From positions 501,772-565,771 of the forward strand of contig QXEO01000727.1 of NCBI GenBank assembly GCA_007115705.1: a stretch of DNA of 64,000 nucleotides. The letters run 5' to 3'. This DNA is from Dactylis glomerata (lineage: Eukaryota > Streptophyta > Magnoliopsida > Poales > Poaceae). A program made the translations under genes and the position numbers. Of this stretch, positions 32,690-43,800 are shown piece after piece (positions within the stretch are counted from its first letter, which is position 1; every line of letters begins with the position of its first letter). Under the pieces are notes generated by a model. That model was given only the letters and a program-made list of their open reading frames with translations, was not told where the DNA came from and did not search any database.

Positions 32690-35310
32690 ATGTGAATGTA
32701 TCCTTAGGAAAAAAATTCCTTCCCTGGTCTGTTTGTAGCTTGGAACAATGCTTTTTGTATGGTGAATTACTGTTTAGTATTGAATTGCCCCTCTCAATTA
32801 TATTTGCTTGCAAATTATGAAAGGAAAATTGGTATCTTACAAATATCTATGGTCCTTGTCAACATGAGAAAAAAGAAGAGTTCATTAATTGGTTTTTCAA
32901 TATCTAAATGCATGATAATGTTATTTGGATCATCACGAGGGATTTCAACTTCATTATATCATGACATAAGAGAAATAAACCCGGCGGGGATGTCAATGAT
33001 AGGTTATTGTTCAATAAGCAATCCTCAATCTTGGATTAGTGGAGCTGGCTCTAGAAGGATGAAAATTCACTTGGAGCAACGTGCAATAAGATCCTTTACT
33101 TGAGAAATTGACTGGTTTTTGACCTATGCTTCCATGACTGAATCTTGCCCATCAACCGTAGTGGTCAACCCTACCTTTGATAATATCCCTTGCGTTGTCC
33201 AAATTGGTACTTCTATCACAAAGCAAAGGTTTTCAAATTTGGAAATTATTGGCTTCAACATAGTGATTTAAAAAAGATTGTGGAAAATTCTTGGAAAATT
33301 CTAGCTAGTCACACTGATAGTTCAAAAAGGATAAATGTTATATTTAAAAACTTGAGAAGAGGGATGAAATTGTGGGCTAAAAGTCTTTCCTTCTTAAAAG
33401 ACGTAATTCAAAATGTGAATCAATCTGTAGATTTCCTAGATATCATTGAGGATACAAGACACCTCTCTAGCCAGGATGGAATTTAAGAAATATGTCAAAG
33501 GATTAGTATGCTACCTTGTTGCAGAATCAGAAAGCTTATTGGCAGAAAATTCAAAAAATTAAGTGGGTCAAATGAGGAAACGAAAATACCAAAAAATCAC
33601 ACAAAGGCTACAATAAATTACAGACACAATTTTTTTGCCTCATTACAAAATAATGATTTGATGGAAGTCAATTCTCATGATGGGAAAGTTGCTAGTCTTT
33701 GGAATACAGTAAAAAGAAGAATAGGACAATAGGAAAACCAACAATTTAGTTCAGTTTTCCCCAGCTTTGTGAGAATAATTTAGATCCACATATTTTCTTG
33801 GGTTTGGAAGAGAAGTCCACTAAGTAGGTAATTGACATTGTGGACAAGAAAATTCCTAATGAAAATCAATCAGGCCTAATGGTTTTAATAATGCATTAAT
33901 TCAATCTTGTTGGAATATTATTGGTGCCAACTATAAACATCTAATTAGTGATTTGCTCGTGAAAGTATAAATTTATCTTTTATTACTTTGGTTCCAAAGA
34001 TTTCCGCTCTAGTTCATGGCTATGATTTTAGATCGATATCCTTGTTGAACGGTGTCTTGAAAATTATCACCAAATTGCTGGCTAATAGATTCCAAAATAA
34101 TTATCTTGGACATTGTGCATATGAATCAATATGGTTTCTTTAAACAAATATGCATCTAGGACTGCTTGGATTGGGCTTTTGAATAATTTTATCAATGTCA
34201 TCAATCAAAATGGGAGTTTTGGCTCTAAAGCTAGATTTTGAAAAGGCTTTTGATAAAATTGAGCATTCTGCAATTATAAACATCATGGGTGCAAAAGGGT
34301 CTAGCAATAGATGGATTAAATAGATTGAGATGCTCTTATCTTCTGGATCTTCAACATTGATGTTAAATGGGGTCCCTTGCAAAAGTTTCTATTGTAGGAG
34401 AGGTGTAAGTCTTGGTGATCCATTTTCTCCTCTCCTTTTTGCCTCACCTGCTGATCTCCTACAATCAATCTTGAATACAACAATGGAGCAAGAATTACTA
34501 TAAGTTTCTATCCCTGTCAGTGGGTCAAATAATTTCCCAATTGCTCAATATGAGGATGATACTTTGGTGGTCCTTCAAGCTGATGCTACACTATTAATTT
34601 ACCTTGAATACCTGTTAAATTCCTTTGCTTCCTCCACTGGTCTGAAAGTGAACTTTCACAAGTCAAATATGCATCCAATAAATATGTATGATGAGAGACG
34701 TCAACATTTCTCTACAACATTTAACTATGCAAAAATAAAAATTTCCTTTTACATACCTTGGACTTTCTCGTGGATTATCAAAACCGTGAGTTGAGTTGTT
34801 CCTTCCAAAATGGTTCAAGTGGTTTAGGGTTTAGGGTTTAGGGTTCTAAGATAAGTGATAAAACACTTGTTCTTTCAATGTAATTTTGCTCATTCTATAT
34901 GGTCAGCCATCTAAGTAGCTTCAAGCTTATATCTACCTAGTAGTGTTGCAAATATTTTTTTGGAATTGGCTATGGTATTGATCACAAGTACAGAATTCTC
35001 CTTAGGATGAGAGCGATTGCATTAATATGGTCGATATGGCTATGTAGAAATGATGAAGTGTTTAATGACAAAAGTTCGTCCCTGTTGCAGGTTATCTATC
35101 GGTGTATAGGTACACTTCGCCTTTGGATGCCTCTTAGTCGCGTGGAGGTTCACGACCTTTTTAGGGAGGTGTGCAGGCGACTGGAAGATACAACGAGGGA
35201 TCTTTTTTCTAAAATGGATGGAAGCAAAATCAAAGGATTGGCCCACCACCCTCTTAGGCGATTTAGAATTTCTCATTCTGATATGCAGTTTGGCTATTTT
35301 TACTTTTAGT
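32690..35310 (+). pseudogene. Decayed L1-type LINE retrotransposon
   Basis: Plus-strand remnants of a plant L1-like element, with many stops and frameshifts. The endonuclease piece has NIYGPCQ with EFINWFFN and, later, a degraded DFNFII motif (32840-32960). Reverse-transcriptase blocks near 34220-34780 include LDFEKAFDKIEHSA, GVSLGDPFSPLLFA and QYEDDTLVVL, the last corresponding to the YADD catalytic box. A C-terminal zinc-region relative (ALIWSIWLCRNDEVFNDKSSSLLQ) follows at 35010-35300. The part between reverse transcriptase and this tail is deleted. The 5' edge is uncertain. Confidence 0.8.
34821..34845 (+). repeat. Interstitial plant telomere repeat
   Basis: Three perfect consecutive TTTAGGG units plus partial flanks, lying where LINE sequence has been lost between the reverse transcriptase and the C-terminal region. 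Confidence 0.85.
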
Positions 35311-35520
35311 TTATCAAACCTTGGTGTGTGGCGGCTGTGTGGCCGGGTAAAATACTGTTTAAAAATCTTTAAGTAAGTAAAAAACCATTGTTGAAAAAAC
35401 TAATCAGGTTAGAGAGGGCTGGCGGAGTAAGTAAAATCTACCGGAGTAGTAAATTAAGTACTACCTCATTTCTGAAAAGAATGTTGGAGGTTTTCTAGAT
35501 ACGCCTATGCCTAGATATAT
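35311..35520. other. Intergenic sequence
   Basis: LINE trailer and AT-rich sequence. Nothing is supported. Confidence 0.4.
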
Positions 35521-35610
35521 TACGTAATACGGTGTTGGTGGTGGCGACGGCTGGTACGGGTGTGGCACTAGCGCGTAAGGCGGCGTGGGTGCCATGTGAA
35601 CGATCCCCGT
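35521..35610 (-). pseudogene. Fragment of an HMA-protein proline-rich tail
   Basis: On the minus strand GIVHMAPTPPYALVPHPY and PSPPPTPYYV closely parallel GIVHTAPAPPDAPNLPYP in the HMA gene about 500 bp to the right. Only this C-terminal scrap is recognisable, which indicates a former tandem duplicate now mostly lost. Confidence 0.6.
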
Positions 35611-35960
35611 AATACAAAAACTATAATTCTCTTGCTTTGTGAGTGTACTTAAAGGGTTTTTTGAAATTGTTATCCACAAAACTCAAGTTGCAGGGTGCAG
35701 ATAGACACTGCTAGCTATGTCATCCAACTCGCAGTTCATAATCTAGAGTTCTAGATTCATTGAGACAAAGACACTACTAAGTAGAAGAGCAACACATGTA
35801 TGCATGAATAGATCAAAGTTGAGCTCTGTGGATAGATACGAGGGACGAACAATACAGCATGAATCCATCGCACAATAAAAATTGGTATATCATGTTGATC
35901 CAGGAAATTAAAGGAAACCGAATAGCAACGACCGTTCACCTCTTAAACTAAACTGATCTA
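35611..35960. other. Intergenic sequence
   Basis: No supported feature between the two HMA-related pieces. Confidence 0.4.
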
Positions 35961-36531
35961 TCATGTTGATGCAGTACCTAAAACAAACTTGAGAGCATGC
36001 AAAACTAGCCTCCAGATAGGATCCATTATTACATGACAGAGCCTGGATGGTATCGTCAATACCACCTCGGCCCAGCGCCGTACGGTGGTGGTGGCAGCGG
36101 CGGCGGGTAGGGCAGGTTTGGCGCGTCGGGCGGCGCGGGTGCCGTGTGGACGATCCCCTTGAAGTGCGAGCTTTGCGCGCCACTGTCGCCGACTACGGCG
36201 ATGCGCCTCCTCCTCACGGACGCAGTGACGCGTCTCCTCGAGTCGCTTGAGATGACACTTGAGCGCCCACGGGTCCAGGTGCGGGCCGTCGTGCACCACC
36301 ACCATCCCCATCTCCGGCGACATGGAAACCATCTGCACACCTGCCATGTCCATACGCATGTGAAACCCATACATAGATCCCGAATTAGTTTGTGGATTCA
36401 TGGCAGTATGATCTCGTACATACCGAACGCTTCGAAGAGGGATGCGCGGATCATCTCGGCGCAGAAGCTGCAGTGCACGTCCATGGGCAGAACGATAGGC
36501 TCCATCAAGCGCTTCAAGCGCTTCCACCGAC
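35961..36531 (-). pseudogene. Heavy-metal-associated (HMA) domain gene, probably frameshifted
   Basis: Minus-strand exons 36531-36424 and 36340 downward join in phase (GT donor, AG acceptor). They encode the HMA fold: MDVHCSFCAEMI with the metal-binding CxxC pair, then GVQMVSMSPEMGMVVVHDG. After ALKCHLKR the joined frame becomes Arg/Ala-rich and ends at 35961. The adjacent frame gives RRRIAVVGDSG then GIVHTAPAPPDAPNLPYP, the proline-rich tail expected of plant HMA proteins, ending at 36056. A 1-nt frameshift near 36240 is the simplest reading. A possible first exon (36718-36686, MDDLNLSAEKK) does not join in phase. HMA proteins are small cytosolic metal chaperones. Confidence 0.6.
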
Positions 36532-36890
36532 CTGGATGGGCCGGGGAAGAATAAATGGAAACCAAATTAACGCATCAGATATCAAATCGTCAATTAATTT
36601 CATTTAATTTGGGAATTACTTAAGTCGGTAGACAAGGTTTCCTGAATGTAGCGTACACAGAATCAGCTCGTGCATGATCTCTTACCTTTTTCTCTGCAGA
36701 CAAATTAAGATCGTCCATCAGTTTCCAGATAATTCGCAAAAACAAAAATGGAATCAGCTAGCATGTCTTGGGGAACAAACCAAGTATACGGAGATATTCA
36801 TGGATCTTGGTCGGTAATATGTATGGACAAATGAAGATTTCTACCCAGATTATCGACGATGCCCAGGGATTTGTCTACTTAATTTGAGCC
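36532..36890. other. Spacer between divergent HMA and AGP-like genes
   Basis: Likely holds the upstream regions of both neighbours. The possible HMA first exon is at 36686-36718. Nothing else is supported. Confidence 0.4.
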
Positions 36891-36952
36891 GAACGCAAAT
36901 GGAAAGTGCTGATCAATCAACTACTCCTTCCATGCGTGATACGGCCGGCCCC

Positions 36953-36960
36953 CTATATAT
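36953..36960 (+). promoter_or_regulatory. TATA box of the AGP-like gene
   Basis: CTATATAT, 65 bp upstream of the start codon, in a GC-rich context typical of a grass core promoter. Confidence 0.65.
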
Positions 36961-37024
36961 GTCCGACCCACGCTCCATCAATCTGCATCCATCCCAAGTT
37001 CCCAACCCATCTGTCATCGATCTC

Positions 37025-37306
37025 ATGGCTGCGTGCGCAAGGCTCTTCGTTTTCGTCCTGGCTCTCCTGCTCGCCGCCCACCTCGCGGCTGCCGCGCCAG
37101 CGCCTCCGCCCGCACCTCCACAAGATGGCTCCTACCCTCCGGCCCTGGCACCGTCCTCATCTCCCACCAGCTCACCGTCGGACGCCAGCATCCCTAGCAT
37201 CGATACCAGCAGCAACACCAGCGGCGGCGCCACGGCTGGTGTACTGCCGACCGGTGCCATGGCCATTGGACTCATGGTGGCCATGATGCTCGTTCATCAG
37301 CTCTAG
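37025..37306 (+). CDS. Arabinogalactan-protein-like secreted peptide
   Basis: An intact 93-residue protein. Residues 1 to about 23 are a classic signal peptide (MAACARLFVFVLALLLAAHL). The mature part is rich in Pro, Ala, Ser and Thr (AAPAPPPAPPQDGSYPPA, then SSSPTSSPSDAS), the kind of sequence that is hydroxylated and arabinogalactosylated. The last 20 or so residues are hydrophobic (GAMAIGLMVAMMLVHQL) and look like a GPI-anchor signal, placing the product at the plasma membrane or wall. The start is chosen over an upstream in-frame Met (36884) because it opens with the signal peptide and lies downstream of the TATA box. An AATAAA is present at 37340-37345. This is the clearest ordinary gene in the window. 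Confidence 0.8.
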   Translation: MAACARLFVFVLALLLAAHLAAAAPAPPPAPPQDGSYPPALAPSSSPTSSPSDASIPSIDTSSNTSGGATAGVLPTGAMAIGLMVAMMLVHQL

Positions 37307-37339
37307 TTATCTTAGATCGAAAAGTACTACTGTAGTCTA

Positions 37340-37345
37340 ATAAAG
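37340..37345 (+). terminator. Polyadenylation signal of the AGP-like gene
   Basis: AATAAA 34 bp after the stop codon. Confidence 0.55.
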
Positions 37346-37786
37346 TTTCTTCGCTACTCAGTTCACTTCATTCGCTGTGTAATCGATGGATCCATGAGTT
37401 ATTCGCAATTAATCTTCTACAAATACACGCATATGATTCGTTTTTCTTTTATTTTTTTTGTTCTCAACACAAAGATGCCTGGCTTGTGTCTGGTGTGATG
37501 GATGTTGAACGTCGCTGGCCTTGCGTACATGACATGTGTCGGCCGACAGATCGAAACAGACAGTACTATCATCTCTTGCACCAAATTCTCTAGCTTGTAG
37601 GTGCGAATCATCATCAGTGAATCCCTGTACCCTCCCTATGATTCCGGATCTTTTGTCAATGCTGTAAAGATGAGACTAGTGGTACTGACACAAAGGTAAT
37701 ACACTAATAATTCTGCAAATTAACTAAGCAGGGGCGGGGATTAGACCCAGAACACTTGAGCATCAAAACCCTCATCAGAACGTTGG
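37346..37786. other. Intergenic sequence
   Basis: No supported feature. Confidence 0.4.
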
Positions 37787-38355
37787 TCATAGTAGGCGGG
37801 AGCGGGAATCTGGTAAGAGCGAGCAGGCAGGTGCATGGTGAGCCGTGACGACAAGCTCCCCGTCCTCGCCGTATCTGAGCCGGAACATGGTGAGGCGAAG
37901 CGCATGCTCTTTGTCATAGTATTCGCTGCCTTCCCTCATGTACATGAGCTGTACGTACTTTGCGTGCCACCACCTCCAGCCTTCCTCGGGCAAGTCTTCG
38001 AGGCTTCGAGCTTCTCCAGGCTGACCTTCTTCCACTCCGGCGGCCGGGGCCGGGAAGCACGTGTCGCAGCCGTGACCCGGAACGCGCACAGGTGGCCGAC
38101 CCCGGGTGTGGCTTTAAGGTGCGCGTCTTCGTTGTGAGGGTCGACCCGCGGAAGGGGACACCGACCTGGAAACCTGTGCCTCACGGCCGGCGGTGAGGTC
38201 GAACAGAACAGCATGAGGTACAACTCCTCAGACCCACCGGGCCGAGATGCCGCTAGCTGTACTGTACACACCACATTGGTCGATCTGCATCCGCCATATT
38301 GATGGTGAGCACGGTTGCTGAGGAACTCCAAGGCCAGCTCGTCGTGGGTGGCCAT
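37787..38355 (-). pseudogene. Unidentified small gene, first member of a dispersed family
   Basis: On the minus strand, 38355 opens with MATHDELALEFLSNRAHHQ and runs through GCRSTNVVCTVQLAASRPGG. After about residue 55 the plausible coding signal moves to another frame, ending with EEGWRWWHAKYVQLMYMREG and YYDKEHALRLTMFRLRYG before a stop at 37787. Either a small intron (a GT...CCAG stretch lies near 38160-38180) or a frameshift joins them. I do not recognise the family. Copies of the N-terminal part recur at about 49365-49500, 60700-60840 and 61187-61262, all broken. Confidence 0.45.
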
Positions 38356-39019
38356 TCAAATTGCAAGTTACTTATGGGTTTAGCCACATTGCTGAATCCA
38401 GAAAACCAAAAACAAAAACGAATACTCCAGATTTCTTGGACAGGCTAAGTCTGAAGTACTCCCTCGATACGAGTTTATTAGAAAATGACAATCCACTCAT
38501 GTGAAGAGAGCCACAAACAAGCAAACTAGGAGACCCTTGAGGCACTATTGTCCACATGAATCGCTGAGTTGAGCACGTGTCTGGAGTGCTGCATACCAGG
38601 TTCGTCGCCAACACAGGATGTTGTTGACCGTCCCAAAGTAGTTTGCAGTGCCCCTAACAGAATTGCCGAATCCGACTGGGTAGGGGTGAGATGCAGGACA
38701 AACATGTTAGTCTACAAGTGCACATTACAATTCCAGCTATCCATCGATAATTCCCGATCCCTTCTATGCCTATACCGATAGAATTCAAACACCTAGATTT
38801 GCAGAGACACACCAAATGATGCATGAAGTTTGATTGGATAATTCCAAAATAGAAATAAAATGAGTAAGTTATTCATTTTCTTCCTACGGAAGCATTTTCT
38901 CTTTATAAGGGACCTTTCTTGCTAGTCAGTGATATCAACTCTTTGGTCCTCTAGTAGCTGAGAACCTCTTTGGTTATGGCTTTCGTACTCAGATAGGTTG
39001 GATGCCATGAGGGTTCTAA

Positions 39020-40064
39020 GAGCATGTCTAACAGGCCCCTCAAAACGTACGGGCCCCTTATAATTCCGGCGGGATACGGGGTGAGGACGTTTGCGGCCGT
39101 CTAGCAGGCCCCGTATTCGGGCCGACCCGTATCGGCAGAATACGGGGCCCGGCATTTCCACCCCGTCGCCCCGTACTTATACTAGGCGAGGGTGCGAGTG
39201 GGGGGCCAACCTCTCACTCGCAACCCTAGCGCTGCCGCCGCCACTTCCAACTCCGGCGACAAATTTCCAGCGCCACTTCCCCGCATTTGCACCGCCGCGA
39301 GAATGAGTGGACAGCGTCGAGGCTCTGTGTCGCCCGCCGCCGGATCGAAGCCGGAAGAGCTGGAGGAGGCGTGGCGCCGGCAGTGCAAGTACTCCGCCGC
39401 CGGATCTCGGCGTGCGGCGTGCAAATACTCCGCCGCCACCATGCCGCCATCGCTCCGGGACTTCGCAGAGGGCGGCCGCTACTACAAGGCCGACCCTCCG
39501 TTGAAGCCGATGAGCGGCGCAGACTTCGAGAAGTGGCGGCGCCGGTGGGAGCAGGAGCAGGCGTGGAAGCACGCCTGGGAGAAGAAGCACGCCTGGGAGG
39601 GGGAGGGGAGCTCCAGCGGCGGAGGAGGCGGCAACGAGGAAGAGGCGGCGGAGGAGGGGGAGGACCCCCTCTTCTTAGAGGCGGTGGCCGCGTCCAAGAA
39701 GGACGCCGCCGACAAGGCTCGGGCGGAGGAGGAGGAGGCGGCGGCGGCCATCGCCGCCGTCAACAAGCTAATTGCTCGGGAGGCCGCCGCCACCACCCCC
39801 GTCGTCATCCTCGACAAGTAGGTTAGCAGTGTAGAAGTCGCGATCCAGTAGGATCGCGCAATTTTGTAAATCCCTATCTATGATCAATGAAGAACTACCT
39901 TTGAATTTTCCCGGGGTTTACTTTTTTTAAATTTACGGGGTGAGATAAGAGGTCTGTTAGACGGATCACTGAAGAACTATCTGGTGGCGACCAATTTTTC
40001 TGATACAGGGCCCTCTACTCGCGTTTTACGGGGCAGGAAAATAGGGGGTCTGTTAGACATGCTC
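39020..40064 (+). mobile_element. PIF/Harbinger-type element with a coding frame
   Basis: 1045 bp with terminal inverted repeats GAGCATGTCTAACAG and CTGTTAGACATGCTC and a TAA duplication (39017-39019 and 40065-40067). Three-base TWA duplications and GAGCATSTCYAACAG-like ends fit PIF/Harbinger. Copy C of the host segment shows the empty site (GGTTCTAAGCAAGC near 59089), confirming both ends. No DDE transposase or Myb-type partner is encoded, so it moves in trans. Confidence 0.82.
39303..39821 (+). CDS. Hypothetical acidic/basic protein of the Harbinger-type element
   Basis: A 172-residue frame (209 if started at 39192). I prefer the Met at 39303 (MSGQRRGSVSPAAG) because a TATA-like TTATACT at 39178 leaves room for a leader. 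Features are a basic Ser/Ala-rich N-terminus with a duplicated CKYSAAGS/CKYSAATM phrase, a middle with GADFEKWRRRWEQEQAWKHA and repeated KHAWE, a Gly/Glu-rich linker, and an Ala/Glu/Lys helix. I do not recognise it. The region is very GC-rich, so several frames are open by chance; coding status is plausible, not proven. Confidence 0.45.
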   Translation: MSGQRRGSVSPAAGSKPEELEEAWRRQCKYSAAGSRRAACKYSAATMPPSLRDFAEGGRYYKADPPLKPMSGADFEKWRRRWEQEQAWKHAWEKKHAWEGEGSSSGGGGGNEEEAAEEGEDPLFLEAVAASKKDAADKARAEEEEAAAAIAAVNKLIAREAAATTPVVILDK

Positions 40065-40310
40065 TAAGCAAGCAACGCATTAAATTTCTCTTTCTTTTGA
40101 AAAGGTAGATTTTGTTGGTCTTCTAGCCTCTGCGTCAAGGAGACGGACCTAGCCAACAACTAAATATTTGTTACCAGCTACAACCAAAAAGTTGTATAAT
40201 GTGCCATCACCCCCTAAGTAGTGGAATTAGTACATAATCCAATGAACTTTGAAACTCCAAGAAGCAAAAAAAAAAAAAAAAAAGATGCAAAACTGCCTAC
40301 CTACTATTTC

Positions 40311-40748
40311 TACTCACCTTAACACCCAACCCACCAGTCACGGTCTCAGCTTCTCATGAAAGAAGTTTCTCAACAGACAGCCAGCTAACGCTCAGTTTAG
40401 TTCTTCGAATCAACGGCGCCGAAAAGCTTTGCCAGATTTCATTGCAACCAGGAAAGCTATAAATATGTGCAAACCAAAGCCAAAGAAGAAGGAATGGCCC
40501 CAAAAATAAATCACGGTAGGAGCTACTAAAACTCTAAGAAAACAAGTCTACAGATTCTATTCTGGGTTCAGTTCAGTTCACTGGGAAGAAATGTATCATG
40601 TAACAGTACATGCTACAAGAAAATTTGCACAATTCATGCAGCGGCTAGAAACAGAGTTTTCACTTCCTCACACCAGGAAAGCAGATGAAACGAAACTACA
40701 CAACAAATTAGAATTTTGACTTTTTCTGATTTTTGTCTGCCAGGTATA
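40311..40748. other. Intergenic sequence left of the Copia element
   Basis: No supported gene. An 18-20 base A-tract ends copy A just before this stretch (about 40265-40284). Confidence 0.4.
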
Positions 40749-40753
40749 TGCAG

Positions 40754-40884
40754 TGTTAGGGATAGACCGCTTGTATTCCCTAGGGGCCAAAGGCCACAAT
40801 ATATAGTTACATATACAGGTGATAATATGCAGGAAAACCCCCTAACAGGTGGGGAAATACACATATACAAATATACATCTAACA
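40754..40884 (-). repeat. Copia 3' LTR
   Basis: 131 bp, paired with 45498-45628. Confidence 0.92.
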
Positions 40885-40897
40885 CCCCCCCTCAAAC

Positions 40898-43800
40898 TCA
40901 TGGTGGATCCACAACACTGAGTTTGGAGAGTAAGAAGTCATGCTGCGCTCTAGTTTGTGCCTTTGTAAAGAAATCCGCCAACTGCAAATCTGAAGGCACA
41001 TACTGAAGCGCAACAACCTGAGCCTGCACCTGAGCACGTGTATAAAAGGCATCAACACCAATATGCTTGGTAAGCTCATGCTTGACCGGATCACGTGCAA
41101 TACTGATAACACCTGTACTGTCAGACAAAAGTGGAGTGGGTGTCGTAACAGAGACCCCAAAATCTGCAAGCAACCACCGTAACCATGTCACCTCAGCAAT
41201 CAACAAGGCCATAGCTCGCAACTCAGCCTCTACACTCGAACGGGAAACTGCAACCTGTTTCTTCGTCTTCCAAGCAACAAGCGAACCACCAAGAAACACA
41301 CAGTAAGAAGAAAGTGAACGACGATCCGAAGGATCACTCGCCCAAGTAGCATCCGAGTAGCACTGGAGCTGGAGAGAGCTGGAACGAGGAAAGAAAAGGC
41401 GACGAGTAATCGTGCCACGAAGATAACGAAGAACACGGAGGAGATGACTATAGTGGACAGTGGTAGGAGCTGAGACAAACTGACTCAGAATATGAACAGG
41501 ATAAGATATATCAGGACGAGTGACAGCAAGATAAACAAGACTCCCAACAAGATGGCGATAACGCGTCGGATCAGGAAGAGGATCACCATCAGTAGGACGA
41601 AGCTTAACATTAAGCTCCATAGGAGTCTCAACGGTGCGCTCATCCCCAAGAGCAGCACGAGCAAGAAGATCCTGAATATACTTTTCCTGAGAGATAGAAA
41701 AGCCATCAGAAGTGGAAGAGACCTCGATCCCAAGAAAATAGCGGAGAGGACCAAGATCGGTCATAAGAAACTGCTCACGAAGACGAGCCTTAACAAAGGC
41801 AATATACTCAGGATCATCACCAGTAATGATCATATCACCAACACAGAGAAGTAGAAGAGTGCGTCCACGAGGAGAAGTGTGGACGAACAGCGCTGGATCA
41901 TGAGCGCTGGGAGAGAAACCAGCAGCAGTCACCACAGAGGCAAAACGCTCAAACCAGGCACGAGGGGCCTGTTTCAGGCCATAAAGAGAACGCCGAAGGC
42001 GACAGACCATCCCATCAGGGACAGAATACCCGGGAGGAGGCTGCATGTAAACCTCCTCACTCAACTCGCCATTAAGAAAGGCGTTCTGAACATCAAGCTG
42101 AGACACAGACCAGTGTCGAACAGAAGCGACAGCAAGAAGAGTACGCACAGTGGTCATATGAGCCACAGGGGCAAAAGTCTCATCATAGTCACGGCCGTGC
42201 TCCTGCTGAAAACCACGAGCCACAAGACGCGCTTTGTAGCGCTCAAGAGATCCATCAGAGCGGGTCTTAATTTTATAGACCCACTTACACGTGATAGGAC
42301 GAACACCGGGAGGGGGAGAGACAAGATCCCAGGTGCCAGTGCACTCAAGCGCAGCAATCTCCTCAGCCATAGCAAGCTGCCATTCAGGATAACGCTCAGC
42401 ATCCCGATAAGAAGTCGGCTCGGAGGCAACAGAAAGACCGTACTGACTAGGAGAATAACGGTCTGGAGCACGACGTGGACGAGTCGCCGGAAGAGGAGAG
42501 GGAAACTCATCAGAAGAAGAAGACATATCAGAAGAAGAAGAAGAAGAAGAAGGGACATCAGGAGGAGGATCTGGAACATGAGTGCGACGAGAATAATGAA
42601 AGGGAAAAGGAGACAACGGTGAGGTGGGCGGAGGATCAGAAGAAGAAAGAGGAGAACTAGGTGGGGAGGAGGACAACGGAGTCGAAGAGGATGGCGCCGG
42701 GGACGAAGAGGGCGCATCAGAGCGAGGTCCAGGAGGAGGGACAATAGGAACAGAAGGAGGTGCATCAGGAAACAGAAGAAAGGAGATATCATCCACCGGG
42801 TAGGTACCAGAGGTGGGGCGAGGGTAGAAGGGACGCGTCTCATCAAACGTGACGTCACGAGAGATGCGCATCCGACGACCAACAGGGTCCCAACAGCGAT
42901 AGCCCTTATGCTCATCACTGTAGCCGAGAAAAACACACTCAACAGACTGAGCGGTCAGTTTGGTGCGTTCACGAGGAGGGAGAAGAACATAGCAAACGCA
43001 ACCAAACGAACGAAGAGGCGAGTAGTCTGGAGAACCACCAGAGAGACGCTCGAGAGGGATGCCACCCTGGAGGGCAGCAGAAGGCTGGATGTTAATGAGG
43101 TAAGTCGATGTAGCGACAGCCTCAGCCCAGAAATGCGGCGGAAGAGAAGAAGCAATCATCATAGCACGGGTGGTCTCAAGAATATGACGATGCTTACGCT
43201 CGGCAACACCATTTTGAGCATGCGCACCGGGACAAGAAAACTGAGCAAGGGTGCCCTGCTCAGCAAGAACACCACGCAGGTGCTGAGAGATATACTCACC
43301 AGCAGAATCAGCACGGAACACACGAATGGGCGAGGAATACTGAGTGCGGACCATGGCCGCAAAGCGCTGATAAATGGAAAGCACCTTACTGCGAGAGCGC
43401 ATAAAATATATCCAAGTGTGACGAGAAAAATCATCTATAAAGAGAACATAGTAGCGATGACCTCCTTTCCACGGGAAGGGAGCTGGACCCCAAACATCAG
43501 AGTGAACAAGATCAAAAGGACGCTCGGACACAGACTCACTGTGAGGATACGGTAGCTGAATCTGCTTACCAAGGCGACAGCCCTGACAATCCAAAGAAGC
43601 GTTTCCGGAGACAGACCCCAGAACACCTCGATGAACTAAAGACGAGAGTCGAGAACCACATAAATGGCCAAGACGATGATGCCACTGCTAAAAAGAGCTA
43701 GTAGCGACGGCTACAGATGCCGAGGAACTGACGACGGTGGCATCAGAAGGAAGACGAAGCCAGTGAAGCTCCCAGAGGCCATCATGGCGGCGGGGGCCAG

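Larger units (their letters stand above)
38098..40310. repeat. Segmental duplicate copy A
   Basis: Together with 49238-58095 (copy B) this forms a diverged duplicate of about 1.1 kb once transposons are removed. Shared landmarks are GGTGTGGCTTTAAGGTGCG at the left, CCCGATCCCTTCTATGCCTA in the middle, and GTACATAATCCAATGA at the right. Copy A is interrupted by the Harbinger-type element at 39020-40064. Copy C (about 58646-59345) covers the middle part. Confidence 0.85.

Noticed and set aside
34140..34382. Minus-strand 80-codon frame
   Set aside because: Antisense of LINE reverse-transcriptase remnants.
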